A stretch of 64,000 bases of DNA, taken from positions 8,829,579-8,893,578 of the forward strand of contig CM049307.1 of assembly GCA_026874595.1 (NCBI GenBank), written 5' to 3'. Positions within the stretch are counted from its first letter, which is position 1, and each line of letters opens with the position of its first letter. This document shows, piece after piece, positions 11,901 through 26,900 of the stretch. The translations under genes and the position numbers were made by a program. The stretch comes from Sipunculus nudus. Taxonomy: Eukaryota; Annelida; Sipuncula; Golfingiida; Sipunculidae. A model generated the notes under the pieces. It did not search any database. It had not been told where the DNA came from and saw only the letters and a list, made by a program, of their open reading frames with translations.

Positions 11901-14900
11901 TTAAAATCCTATTTTCACACTTCAGGACTGCCTAATATCAAAACCACTCATCTGTTTTTCTTCATATTTACAATAAATATTCTTCTATATAGTTCCTATG
12001 TACATGCCAGAAATTAAGTCTGTTAAGTATAAATTCTTTAAGTTATGGGCCAAAACATAATGGACTTTGTAAAAAATCAGGAAAAATATTTACTCACTTA
12101 ACATGAAAAATTTTGAAACTAGAGTCTATTTTCCCAAGTATATAACTATGTTTAATTAAGATTCAATTGTTTACCCAAAAGTAGATCTGAATTTTGTAAA
12201 TTTTTTAAGTAATTAGCATAAAAATAAAATCAGTACCTTAAATTTTGCCCAACTTTGACCATGGCACGTTTTTTTCCTGTAAGTACCATTGATTTAATTT
12301 TCACACCATGTAAACATAAATATTTAATTTGTTTAAATCTGAAATTTGGAAGTAAAAGCTTGAAAATTAAGCTAGTTATTGATTTTTTTCTTGAGGCTCT
12401 ATTGTAGTCATTTGCTTTGATTACAGATTACAGATGCAGGGTCCCACTCCAGGTCACTGGAAGTCAGCTATGCCAGGGTTTCTGATTTGTTACAGTCACT
12501 GGGGGAGATCCCCTGCTGTGACAGGTGTACAGTTATTCTCATATCACCACCCCAATCACCCCCCCCCCCCCCCCCCGCAAACCCAACCCACCAAGTGTTA
12601 TGCAGTATTGTTATTGTTTTCACTGTATCTCCTTAATTGTAATGCTGTTTCCACTCTGATATGCAAAAACTTTCCTTGAAAAAGTAATTCAAGGTGTAAT
12701 CCAGAAGATGCAATGTTGTGTAATGTAGCATTTTTAAAGAAATCATTTTTCTTTTAAATGATTTTACCAGTCATAATGGAACCCATCAGTATGCTTAAAT
12801 TATGATAAAATATGAAGCACATTATGGATAAATAAAGACACAATTAAAAACTGTGAAATTTAAATCAAGTATTTTTTTTAGATATTTATTGTTTTGCAGA
12901 TTTAAAAGATATATTTTTGTGGTAAAAAATAAATAAACATTTGTATGCATGATGTGGTGTTATCTGACAAGATTGAGATTTATGATGATGCAATTGAGAA
13001 TTATGAATCAACTTTTATATTCAGATATATATGTTATATTGAAAATGTATAGAAATATAAACTTAAATTAAAAAAAAAAATTGATGTGATAAAAAAATGA
13101 GGATTTATTACAAACATTTGTTCATTATTATCCTGCATCAGCAGAATTTGAGATCAGGCTTTGTTTGCCATTTTTTATGTTGTTAATAAGTTATATTTCA
13201 ACTGTATACATTTCATAAAAACATATTTAATAATATATATTATACAAAAAAAAAGATTCGATTGAACAAATGTGTAAACTACTGAAATGTCAACAGTTAA
13301 TCGAAAAGCCAACTAATGATCATGGTAATTGTACATATCATTTGTTCACAAACTGCTCACATGCTTCAGTTTCAACATTAGGAAACACATGGTCAGGTCA
13401 CAAAATATTATTTTCAACAATTTCTTGCTCATCAATACAAACCAATCATATAAACCAACCATGGCCTTTATTACCTCTTCCTCTTACACTTTATCTCCAT
13501 TTTATATTATTTTAGATTTTTACCTTCAAGGTTAACTTCAGCTGAGCACAGTGACCCATAGGTCCCTTGTTTATTTGTTTTGAATTAGATCACTCAAAAC
13601 CATAATGTTTAATTTGATTTTAGTAAGCAAATGTTTAGAATTAAATTTTAAAATATAAGTGTATTGCCCACCTACATCCCTGCTAGATCAAAAAAATATC
13701 ATTTCTACCCCTCCTCCAGAATACCTCCTGACATATTTGTGAAATTTCCAATTAAAGGCTTATATTCAAGTTTAATATACCGGTATGTGTGGTTAAGAGC
13801 TTAAAATTAAATGCACTCTAAAATATAATTCATTAAAGGAAAGACTGTTATAGTTTAGGTGCCTTATAGAATTTAGTTTTCTATAAAAAATACTTCCAGC
13901 TTAGCGCTATTTCCCATGGGTCACATTTTCAAAGAATTATATTATGGTCTTTAGTTTGCCCAGTTGATAGATATTATATAGAATATGTCACCATTAAGCA
14001 TCCTAGGTTTTTGTCTCCTGTATTAGAGTTTTACATTTATGTGCTATAACTGTCTGCTGTGCAGGTACTAGGGTAAGCTCTCCTGAGTTTAGATGGAACA
14101 TTAAACCATGTGCTGTGGCAGCCCATGTAGGATTTGAAGTAAGCAACATCAGTTCCCAGGTCCAGTGCCATTACAGCAGGTCCCAGTCCCATCAAAGACT
14201 TGGTATCACCCCTGCAGAGGACTTACACTGATGTACTTAGTTAAAAGCTGGGTAAAAATGGTCACCAGTGTGAGTAATCTTTACTAACGGTGTGAATGTA
14301 ATATACAGAATATGATGACCGTTGTAATATTTCAGGCACAAGTCATCAGCATAAATAATGCTAAAAATTTATTTTTTTAAACTGCATCAGTTTTGACAGT
14401 AGTACTATAGCAAGCTATTTAAATATTATATCAGTCACTAACAGTTCATGGTACACATAATTAGAGCCCTGCCTGACAAGCGGTGCCCTGTAGTGATCAC
14501 CGTGTCAGTCTGTCCCTCCAGCTTTCCTTTCCTCCGTTTGTGACACTTTCTTTCACGCGCGATAACTCAACAATAACATACTTCAGCTTTCCCAAGTTCA
14601 CAGAGATGATTTGTACATATGAGGGCTTCAGACCTATTGAATTACAGACCTGTTGGAATTTCAATATGGCCGCCACAGCCAAATCGCTGATTTTCTTTCA
14701 AGCGCAATTACTCCACAACAACATACTTCAGCTTTCCCAAATTCACAGGGATCTTTGGTGCGTAAATTTGGGGCTTCTGATCTATTGGAATACAGACTTG
14801 CTAAAAATCAAATATGGGCAACGGAGTACAATCGGTTAATTGCACACATTATTTCAGACATATCTACTTTAATATTATTTGAACATGTAGGATTTTTCCC

Positions 14901-17900
14901 TCTTGCATATGTATATAAACCTAATTCTGTTTGTCATATTTTTCAGTTTTAACCTAAACTTTTCACCCACTGGCATATGTAAACTAGTCCAGTTCTTCTT
15001 GAAATGCGGGCCCTCCTGGACAGTCGAGGGGTAAAACGCTCAGCTCTCTCCGCTGGCAACCTGGGTTCAGTTGGGTTGTAATTGCCCCTCCAAGGCCAGT
15101 GGTTTTCTCTAATTCTCTGGGTTCCTCCACCACTATAGACTGCAGAACGCCATCATCCAAGCCATGGAGAGTGCTCTGAGTAGTTATTTTAACTATTTGT
15201 ACAATCAATGTGAAAAAAGTTTCTTTTATAACACAGGATGTTTGATCAACCTGGAAGATATCCTAATTCTTATATCCCCCCAACAACACTGATAACTATC
15301 TTCATTTTCTCCTTATGATATTTTGAACTGGACATATTTACATTTTCTGTTTCTTTTTTGAAAGAGCAGAAAATATAATTTCTTAATTAACCGTGATTGC
15401 AAACCTGCAGATTTGTTCTACACATCATTAGCTTCAGCTGATCACAATGTTTGTCAGATTATTATCATTAAAATAAAAAACCAATGCCTCTAAAAATGTT
15501 TTCCTATTTGATTATGTGTTGCTATTGTAAGATATAACAAATTTAAATCTATTCTTTAATATATTAATTGATAATAATGTTGATTTTGTTAGACATATCA
15601 GTAATGCAAGGAAGGTTATTGTTATACATTTCTGTTGTGTAATTTTAAGACATAACAGTCAGTGCTGATGGTCCAGCACCAGAACTGCGCTGTAGTCATG
15701 GGGATCGTTGATTACTGGTTAAACATTTGACATGGGGTTTCAGCAGGTTGACTGTTGACAAGCCATCTGTCAGCTTGTCAGCTCAAGTGTACATGGTGAC
15801 AATATTAGTGTAGATAACCCTGCAGATAACTCAAACTTTCCTGTCCCCACAAATGTTGGCAGGTAATGCCAGGCATTCAGAGATAATAACTATTGTGTCA
15901 AGAGGAAAATTAAATGTTCTTTTTAGATGAGATGAGTCATGTCAGTGTGGCCTCTGAGTAAAGAATTCAGAAAAGTAGGTTTCAGCAGTTCATTTAATCA
16001 TCATTCTGATAGGATAGGTTGTAGACCAAACAAAATTTGGTCCCACCTGAGCAAATCAGGTGATAAGGCAGCCATGTAATATCGTGCAGTATTATGCCTG
16101 TTCATGTGGGAAGGCACCATGTGAACATTCTGTGTGTGTCTGTTAAACAGTTGATCAGATTCTCAAGTGAAAAAGTAAATCACATCCGTTCCATATTCCA
16201 TTCCATTTCGTGTTTTAGGCCAGCCCCGGAAGACCCCCCAGGAGGTGTGAGTGAGGTTTTTTGTTTCGACTTTTCTGAACTGATTTCAAAAGGTGGAAGT
16301 GCAGTGAATGAATAGGAGCAAGGTTTAATATTATGCAAATGTTGGTCACGTGACTCATATTTCAAATTGCAGTTTTCAAGTTGTTGCACCACCTATATCG
16401 ACCTGCTTTTTACGGTCAGAAACCTTGTGATTTTAGCCACTTTCAGCTTTAAAATGTTTTATGATGAAACTGTCAGGCTGAATGGTTTAATTTTTCCCAA
16501 GAATATTCTAGAATAGGGATTTTTTAGCTCAACTGACTATAAGTCATCTGAGCTATAGTCGTGGTCCTAATTGTCAGTGGCTGTCTGTCTGTCTGTCTGT
16601 CCGTCCGTAAAACTGGCCGTTTTAAAACCATTGGTCCTATGAATCTGAAATTCAGCATACCATTAGATTTCCCCAAAATCTCCTACCATACTGAAAATTG
16701 GGTCAATAGGACTCCGTTCCTTCAAGATATTAAGGAATAATCTCCGTTTTCCATTAAAAACCCATTGTTACACTTCAAGACAGCCTAATATCAAAACCAC
16801 TGACATGATATTGATCATTGTATCCCAAGACAAAGTCGGGGGATACCGTTAAAGTCGTTGCAGAAGTCGCATCCTCATTACAAGTCGCACCCTGACTTTT
16901 AGGATCCCCCTGGGGAATAGCCGTTCAAGTTTAGTTTCAGGAAAAGTCCATAATATAGGTCGCACCCAGACTTCGGAGGCGTCCCAACCACCTGATACAT
17001 TTGGAATTTGAGTATCATTCCTTGCGATGCAAGACTACAACCAACGTCCCCGTAGTACTTTTGTGGTTTATAAACTAGATAAACCATTTAAACGTAAAAA
17101 TAATTGGACAGCTTTAATACAATGCTTATATTTAAGGAATAACAACAGAATCTTAACATATAAAGTCGGGGTTCAATAGTCAGGTAAGATTTGTACAGTG
17201 CCAAAGTCAGCTGCGTCGGATAACAATTTTGTGCTGTGAAACGATGTCCTTGTTGCCGTTTCTTACTAGGTTAAGTAACATTAGAATGCAAATATCAAGT
17301 TAAATGTTTATTAATAAACTAAAAGAGTCTGAGGCAAAATACTATTACAATCGAGCAACTCTTTAAATTGTTAAAGATCGTCAAACGTAGGGTGGATTCA
17401 TTAGACTATGATTAGTTTGCGTACGCGTGACGAGTCCCAATCCGACGCATTGGGCATGCTTTGAACTGACTTAAGACAACTGAAAGATGGAAAGAATAAT
17501 TCAGTTTGAATTTATTCACCTAATTTCTTAAATGGGCTCTAAAACTGAATTTATTATCCCCTCAATTAGGGGTTACAACTTACCATCTAGGCGCGGCACA
17601 TGCACGGTATTACTGAAATCACTGAAATATATGTCAGTCAACAGGGGGATAATGAACGCTTTATTGACCGGTCAGTTAACGTAAAATAAACATAATTGAA
17701 TTTACAGATATTATATTTACTGGGACTAATGATTTATTTTTCTTTGATAATATCTGGAAAACCCAATTTTCATCGTTATCAGTGATTATGTTCAAGTGGC
17801 TTGGATGTATGGCAAACTCAGCCGTGTTGAACCAGATCCGTCACGACACCAAACGGTGCCGGTTCCCGTGGAATTTAGGTGCGTATGTGGCATTTTAAGT

Positions 17901-20900
17901 AAATAAAATATATACCTATATGGTGTTTGTTATTTCATTGTATAAATTAATGTGTCTTCATTAAAAAAATCACGAATACGTCAACGCACGATTGACCGTA
18001 ATGCATGCGTGCCGCCATATTGTTGGGCATACGATCGTCCTGAAAGAGACACGGGTAACACTCGAAGCAAATCGTATATTTGTAGCTCACGTGAAACGTT
18101 ATAACATTGTTATCCAAAACGCTTGAAAATCACGAGATGGTGACAGTGACCTAATGGTTCTTAATATGAGAGTTTATAATTGTGGATATCAGTCACGGAA
18201 GGCTTAGTTGACATGGGGATGTAAAGGTCATTGCACGGGTGACCCGGGGCTTGAACTTCCGCTACACGGCTTCAAAGGTCAGCTGGTATTCAGCGATCAA
18301 CTGAGCAGGCAAAAGAATTCACGACGTATGTGTAGTGGATCAAGCTTGAATGTGACGCAACTTTACATGCATAAACGGATATGGAACCGCGAGTTTTTCA
18401 TTATGGAAAGCATACCCATATAGTTAAACGGAAAGAAAATGTACATCAAAGAGCGGCAGACTGGCATATGCGTCAAATTGACTCATGATATAATAGTAAC
18501 GCAGATTAGGAAGTGTCACTTGAATGGCGACTTGTCAGAACGAGTAGGTCTTGAACCGGGCAAATTTAAAATTTGCATTTAATGATAATTAAATGAAAAT
18601 TACGTCAGTTCACAAAATATAAAGCATAAGAGATGGTTAAAAGTGTAAATTATTGGGGAAAGACGTTTCACAAAGCACTGGTTAAAGGTATTGCCGATTA
18701 TCGCTCAACTGACGTCGTTCCATGTACCGGGAAAGCTGACAGAAACGGGATAAGTATGTATTACAAGTCGCACCCCGACTTTGCTAGAAAATTCTAGTTT
18801 TTAGAATTCGATTTCCTAGTACAAGTCGCGACTTCTGCAACGACTTTTACGGTATTATGTTTTCATGCCGGTCCTGCCGCCGCCGCATATAAATCTTGTT
18901 GGCGCGATAACTAAAAAAAAAACTCACGGATCTTTACCAAACTTGGTATATATATAACTGCATTAAATGCGGCGGTATCCAGGACCCTGGATACCGCCGC
19001 ATAAAAAGGTTCAGAGTAAACTTGCGAACTTCAAACCCTTGTCGGAAAAAAAATCGTGTAAATTCAAAAAGTGCGTTTAGGACAAGGACACTTTAAGTAA
19101 TTTAAGGTAGATATAGTACTTTAATTGAATGACCAAGAAATTCAGCTAAATATTATGTTTTAGTATGTAAACAAGACTCGCTTTTAAAACTTTGCAACCC
19201 TTGCGCTTGAAACTGTCTCAGAATCTGAAACAATGAACTGCGTGACCTTTGCTCGCTGAGCCAACACGACCCGTTACCACTGGTTACACAGGCGGCTGCC
19301 GGCCAGCCGTGGCTGGGGAAAAACCCAGAGCAGACATCGTTCCCCGTGTATCACCGTTACATATTCTTCCAATCAACATTTAAAGTGGACAAACACTGTC
19401 TAATTGGTATGTTATATGCGTATTTGATAAGATATCTTTATTTCTTAACGAATACGACACTTTCAGACGAAATATAAGAATTTAATTGTCATGTGGAATG
19501 TCTCCAGTTTCGTCAAATCATCTTCTAGGGCTCTCGCACAGCCGGTAGCGTAGTAAGAGAGGACGGGTGCTAGGGCTAGTATATATATAGATATGGGCGA
19601 GAGGACAGCGCCTATTTAAAATAAGGTCATGACCTTTACTAGGAGAGTGCCTATACCTTGAATAGGTCCAATTTTGGGGAAAATTACACAAATTCTTAAA
19701 TGTCTCAAGAAATCTTGCATGGATTGATCCCAAAATCAAGTCGATCAAAGATCATGGAAAGGGATGTCATGTTCCAGAAATTGGTGGCGCCACCTGTTAT
19801 TCTTTACTTGTTTTTGTGCCTAACTAATGGACATATTTCTTTTATATTATGCATATACATAGATAAGGGTAATGGGATGAGGTTTATTAAAATTGGGTTC
19901 ATGACCTTTCCTATGAGAGTAGCCTTGACCTTGAATATTGCCATATTTGGTGAAAATCACACAAAATCATTAATATCTCAATAAGGGATGCATGGATTGG
20001 TCCAAAAATCAATTTGATCGAAGATCGTGGATAGTACTGTCATTTACCGGAAACAGGTGGCACCACCTGTTATTCTTTTACTTGTTTTCGTGCCGTTTAA
20101 TACCCCCATCATTGCCACTTAACAGTACTGTGAGCATTATAAGTAAAAAACTAATGGACAGTTTTCTTTCATATTATGCATATACATAGACATGGGTAAT
20201 GGGATGAGGTTTATTAAAACTGGGTTCATGACCTTTCCTATGAGAGTGGCCTTGACCTTGAATATTGCCATATATGGTGAAAATCACACAAAATCATTAA
20301 TATCTCAATAAGGGATGCATGGATTGGTCCAAAAATCAATTTGATCGAAGATCTTGGATAGTGTTGTCATGTACCGGAAACTGATAGCGCCACCTGTTAT
20401 TCTTTTACTTGTTTTCGTGCCGTTTAATACCCCCATTATTGCCACTTAACAGTACTGTGAGCATTATAAGTAAAAAACTAATGGACAGATTTCTTTCATA
20501 TTATGCATATACATAGACATGGGTTATGGGATGATTTATATTGAAATAGGGGTCATGACCTTTCCTATGAGAGTGGCCTTTACCTTGAATATTGCCATAT
20601 ATGGTGAAAATCACACAAAATCATTAATATCTAAATAAGGAATGCATGAATTGGTAAAAAAATCAACTTGACCGAAGATCTTGGATAGTGTTGTCATGTA
20701 CCTGAAACTGATAGCGCCACCTGTTATTCTTTTACTTGTTTTTGTGCCGTTTAATACCCCATCATTGCCAATTAACAGTACTGTGAGCATTATAAGTCAA
20801 AAACTAATGGACAGATTTCTTTCATATTATGCATATACATAGACACAGGTTATGAGATGATGTATATTGAAACTGGGGTCATGACCTTTTCTTTGAGAGT

Positions 20901-23900
20901 GACCTTTTCTATGTAAGTGATCTGATATTAGTTGTTGCTGAAGATGAGGGGCCTATTCTTAAAGGGGGGGGGGGATTAATTGTCTGTGGATACTATGGCC
21001 CCTGAGATGCCAAGAAATATCTTATTTTTAATATATTAATTCCTCTGTATAAAACTGTAGAATTAATTCAAGTTTTCAAGCACCGTGTAAAGTATTGTTT
21101 AGAACAAGCTAGTGTTATGCAGTTTGCAAGAGCTCAGCTCCCCAGCTTCCCAGGCCAACTCTCAGCTCAAAAAATTTGGCATACAGTTAGATGTTCCCTA
21201 CGCTCTTTACACAGCGCTCTATCTATAGGCCTACTCCCTATATCATAAGTGCAGTTTATTATGACCTCACGTATCCTGAATTGCTACACCAGAGTGGAGC
21301 ACTGTATTTTTGTCCAATCAGATGAGACCTTGTGCTGGAAGACACAGCCAAGCGAGGAATACATGGAGCCAATTATGTTCATTTCCTTTTGAGTGACAGC
21401 TCATTGCTCTGGTAACCATCAGAACAGGCCACAGGCTCTGAAAGAATTGCCCCAGATGAGGTTTGCTTAGGGCCTTGGGCACATAGGATGCCAGGCCGGT
21501 GAGTTGTAATTCAAACGAAACGTAACAACAAGGCTGCGTGCACACCTCGCTGGCTGGTTTCAGTTCTGCAGACAACAGATACATGGCTACGCTAACACAG
21601 TCATAATGTCATAATCGAATCAGTCGATGATGCGAGAATACAGAGGGAGCAATTAAAATTTGACCGTAAACAGCCATCAAGCGGCGCTTGAAGGGCAGCT
21701 ATGGGCAGAGCCAGGATGCCTGTTAAGTGTTTATTTATTGGCAACTGGTTGGCTGCTTGTCATATCATACGCACGTTTTTTTAGAGGCACAAGATTTCCG
21801 CTGCCTCGGGAGCTTAGATGTCCCCCAAACCTTACCATACCAAAAGTTTTGTCACCAGGAGTTCATTTTTCCATAAAAAACCCATTGTTACTCATCAAGA
21901 CTGCCTAATATCAAAACCACTGATCTGACTTTGATCATATATAATATACATGTTCTTCTATACACTCTCTATGCAGATGGCTAGAAATAATGTCAGTATT
22001 GCGTAATTAGTTTAAGTTATGGCCCCAAAAATAATGCACTGTGTAAAAAAAATTCAAGATATTTAATCCCTTAACATGAGAATCACTGAAGGTAGAGACT
22101 TTTTTCAGGGATACAACTTTATTTAATCAAGATTCAATTGTTTACCCAAAATTAGATCTGAATTTTGCAAATTTTTTTAGTTATTAGCATAAATAAAAAA
22201 ATCAATATCTTCAATTTTGTCCGACTTTGGCAGTGGCATGTTTTTTTCCCTGTAAGCACTGTTGATTTAATTTTCACAGCATATATACATAAGGATTTAA
22301 TCTTTTAAAATCTGATATTTCAAAGGAATTAATTGAAAAGGGGAGCTTTTATTCAAGTTTTCATACACCATGTCCAGTGTTGTTTATATCTAGCCCACCT
22401 AGTAGAACAGCCTTCAGTTGTGTTATGTAACTGAGTCCAGGGAGCTTGCCTTGGCTCAGCTTGGCCACTACTAGCAAACCCCCCCCCCCCCCCCCCCCCC
22501 CCACTGGTGCATAAACTAGATGAATGTTATAATTTTCTGTATTTGATTCACTCTTATTCTAGGCTATGCTACATTTTAGATTTTGTATTGTACATCCAGG
22601 GTTTCAGTGATTAAAAAGCACATTAAATTGTGTCCACACAGTGGTGTATTGCTATGAAGGTGGGGATGTTCATCCATCCATCCATCCATAAGAAGTTTAC
22701 GCTTGTCGAGCAGCTACATGTTGCTGTGGTCAGACCTCAGCCCTGTGCGCTCCTTAAGCACATTCTCTGAGCCAACAGCTGCGATGCCACACCAAGTCAA
22801 GCAGGGAGCCATGAGAGGCCGCCACCGTACATCCCGAGCCTGTTCTCTTTTAGGAAAGCTACAGCACCCACAGCCGCAAAGGCAGAAGCAACCCACATTC
22901 TCTCCACCAATCCCAGCAGCAGAGACCCAGCCATGCTATTCGAGAGCCGAACTCGATCTTGTGAACGACAATGTTTCGAGAAGCATCGCCTTTATACTTG
23001 CAGATTCAGCCATTTAGACCGTATTAACCAGTTTACCCAGTTATGCAAGTTTTAGCAAGTTTTTTTCGTCATCGCATGGGATGTTCATCAGATAAGGAAT
23101 TCCTTACTTCAGAAGAGTTAAAACTTCACCAGGTGTGAAATTGACCATTAATTCCAGTGATAAATTATAGCTGAGATAGTAATTAACACAATGAAATTGT
23201 TTGTCCCTCATTCAACCAACAGTGTGTATACTTTATTTGATTTGTTTATATTTTATCAAATTTACTGAATCTTTTATTTCGTTGAATAAAATTAAGCATG
23301 TACTGAAAACTCCAATGTACAAAACTTTTTAATTGTGATTCAAGGAAAAATCTTGAAGATGCCATGTTGTGGCATTATTTTCTTTTAAATTCAGTTTAAA
23401 CATTTGTGATTTATAATTAATAAAATATACCGTATTTCCTTGAACAGATGCAGGGCCTTAAATAGTTGCCTGCCTTGTTTAGTCGCCGGGGTGAAACAGT
23501 GTCCCAGAAAAATAAATGCCCGCCTTAAATAGACGCCAGTCTTGTTCACAGGCCTGGTTTCCATGTTTTCCTCCAGATGTCTAATCCCTTCACTTTAAAT
23601 GGTGCATTTACCGGTCAGTTTGACCATAGATTGTTGTATGAATTTTGGTTTGTGTTTTATTGATAGTATATTTAATTCTTCTGTAAATATTTCTTTTATC
23701 TTATGTGAATGCCCGTATCCAAGCAGTAGGGACAACAAATATTCCTAATTCGTCCTTTATGATTAAAGCCGATCACTGATCCTAATAAACGCTACACAAA
23801 TACATCAGCAGTGGGAAGCGAACACTATCACTGCTGTCAAGCTAGATAAAAATAGTACCGCCTGATACAAGCGGTTCAGCTTGGTACAGTGAAAGTATAC

Positions 23901-26900
23901 CTCACAGATAGTTGAACAGAACTGTTCAAATAGCTTTTGGCAAATATTTCTTGTGTAGCATGAAGACACCAAATGATGGTGTCAAGCGGTACAATTTGTA
24001 GCTACTGTCAAGCCAAATTACGCTCCTTGCATTCATTTTTTAAGCGCTTTTAAGTGCATCCCAACTGTAACCAAAACCACACTTCTGAGATAAACTTTAA
24101 AGTTCAAAATAGTATTTACTCTTGTCCACAACAATAAATTCAGAAATATTCCCGACAGTAAATGTCATATACCAGTATATACCAGGTTGGAAATGCTTCA
24201 ATACTCTGTGTCAAGCTGAATCAGTTAAAAGTCGGATGAAGGTGTCATGATCAGTGCCGTTATATGTACCAGCCCCCGTTTTTCTATAGAACCAATATTA
24301 CCAGTTGTCCAGTGTAATGAATTACACTGTGTTGTTTTTAGTACCAACCCCCTGTATTTCAATGGAACCAATGTTACCAGTTTTACGCGGAGAACAGTTC
24401 ATGGAAGAGCCATCCATGTTCAGAGGGAAACAATGTTACCAACAACAAGTGGTGTAAAATAGATGGAACAGCCACATGAAACACCTGGGTAGGCCTTCAT
24501 GGTTTCAATAGGCCTGCGCGTACATATTCTGATGGACAACTGCAATCTCTTGCTGTGATTCCTCATTAATCTATTATGGTGCATAATTGTGGAGATTGCG
24601 CATGTCCCATATCCCCATGGCATCTAAGGAAGTTTCGTAAACACAATCCGTGTACCGGCGATGTTTTCAATTGTGTCCCTAAGAAGTGACCGGCAGGTTT
24701 ATTGTTTCGGCGTGTTCTATTTTTTAGATTGTCTGATTATGTATTTTTTAATAAAAATCCAGCCTTAAATGGAAGCAGGCCTTGTTTTGGTGCCGGGTCA
24801 AAGCAGGGTTTGAAAAGAATAAACGCCCGGGCATCTGTTCAAGGAAATACGGTATGTGTATGCATAATATGACCCAATATGAGCTACACTCTGGATAAAT
24901 AATGATTGCAACTTAGAAATCTTATATTTTCAGATTTTTTTACTTGTGAATAAAAAAAATGAATCTGATAAAAATATTAATGGCAAAAGTGGATATGGTA
25001 AAAATAAATAGGCTTTAATATACACTCAAATGCATTATTCCCTTGAAATGAAGGTATCTGTCCATTCTGTCCACTTGCCTGTCCATCTGTAAATTTTTCA
25101 GAGTTTTGCGGATACTATGTTTTCAGTCACTGCCCCCGTAACCATTGGGAGGAATTTTTTAAAATTCAGAATTATGATCGGGTCCATGCACTGCTGCACC
25201 CTCATTCTTGGTTGACCTCTGACCTTTCCTCTCTGCCCAGCATCCATTTGTGCATCTGTTTCCACACATAAACCCACATATCCCGGGAACCTTTTGACTG
25301 ATCGGGCTAAAAATTTTGCACAAATGACTTTATGACAGGTGGCGCCACCTACATTCATGTTCAGGCTGCAGACAGGCTTTTATCTCAAGACTGGTTTTAC
25401 ATATAGCTCTTTATTATACGCAAATCTGGTGGTGCCACCTGCAACCATTTTATGCACAGTGTCCGTCTGTTTGTCTGCCTTGGGATAAAATCCCTCGTAT
25501 CTTGGCAGTGGTTTGACTTGTTTGCCAAAAATTTTGCAGGTTTATACATCTTGGATATCTTTCTGGATTTTGTGTCTGGTGACGCCACCTACTTTCATGT
25601 TTACGCTGCAGACACCCAGGCTTATATCTCAGGACTGGTTTGCTGTATCCTCCTGAAATTTTGCATGTGTAATAGATCTCACATAGATCTTTATCATACG
25701 CAAAACTGGAAGCGCCACCTGCCATCATTTTTGCACAGCGTCCATCTTATTGTCTGCGGTGGGATAAAATCACTCATATCTTGGCAGTGGTTTGACTTAT
25801 CTGCCTAAAATTTTGCAGGTTTATACATCTTGGATAGCTTACTGGATTTTGTGGCAGGTGGTGCAACCTTCTTTCACATTCAGGCTGCAGACATCTAGGC
25901 TTATATCTTAGGACTGGTTTGACATTTTCTCCTGAAAATTTGCATATACAGTGAAACCTGTCTAAAGCGGACAGTCAAGGGACTCAATCATTTTGTCCTT
26001 AATAGTGAGGTGTCCTTATTAGGCAGGTTGACCTTGGTTGATAACTGAGGGATTATAAATAAGTAAACAACGAACAGCTGTCCAAATGCGATAATCTCAA
26101 AGATAATTACGACGTTGATAATGCGAAGATTGTCATGGCTACGAACCTGGGAACATTCATTTTTATAGGTGAATGTAGCTTTGGCCTAAAATAAACTTTC
26201 TTTGATGATGGTTGTTTGGTTTGATTTGCTTTAATGTTGAAAGCATGCGAGATTAAACGAACCCGGAGGAGCTTGTGCACGGCAGAATGGTACAAACAGC
26301 TACAGAGCAAGCAGATGTTTGACACTGAGCAGATCAGTTTGAGATATACTGAGCAAAACTGATAAATTAATATCAAACAGCCTGCTATAACAAAGTTGCT
26401 ACAGGGCCCGACAAAATTTTTTTTTGCTGACTAGCCCATGGGCTAGTCAAGTTTGATTTTTGACTAGCCCGCAGAAAAATTTCACTAGCCCAGTATGTTT
26501 CAACAAAATTAAATAAAAAATTAAATATCATAAAATTAATCTGATGACAATGAGACATTTTGGCCAAGATGGCGTCCAGTGAAGTCAAATAGACAAAATA
26601 TATGAATTCCTTTATACATACATTTATGTTTGTGTCTGGTATTAACCCTATTCAAGAAATGCATTCATTTGTTTTTGATGTTTGCAAAATAGTGAAAACA
26701 AGACCTTTATTATAAAAATTTAATGGTGTCACCGGTATTGAGAAAACATGAAAAATGTGTATACCCCTTCCCCACCATCCCGGATTTAGAATTTAAAATT
26801 GCCCAAAATGTGTCTTTTGATTACAAAAATGCAGCGTGCACCTCAAGGTTGTAGAGAAAATCTTGTCTCCTGATCTGCTCGTCGTTGTTTCTATTTTTTT

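Noticed and set aside
22703-23017. 104-codon open frame as a gene
   Set aside because: No recognisable domain, no promoter or splice context, and it adjoins repeat debris; noted only as an unexplained open stretch.
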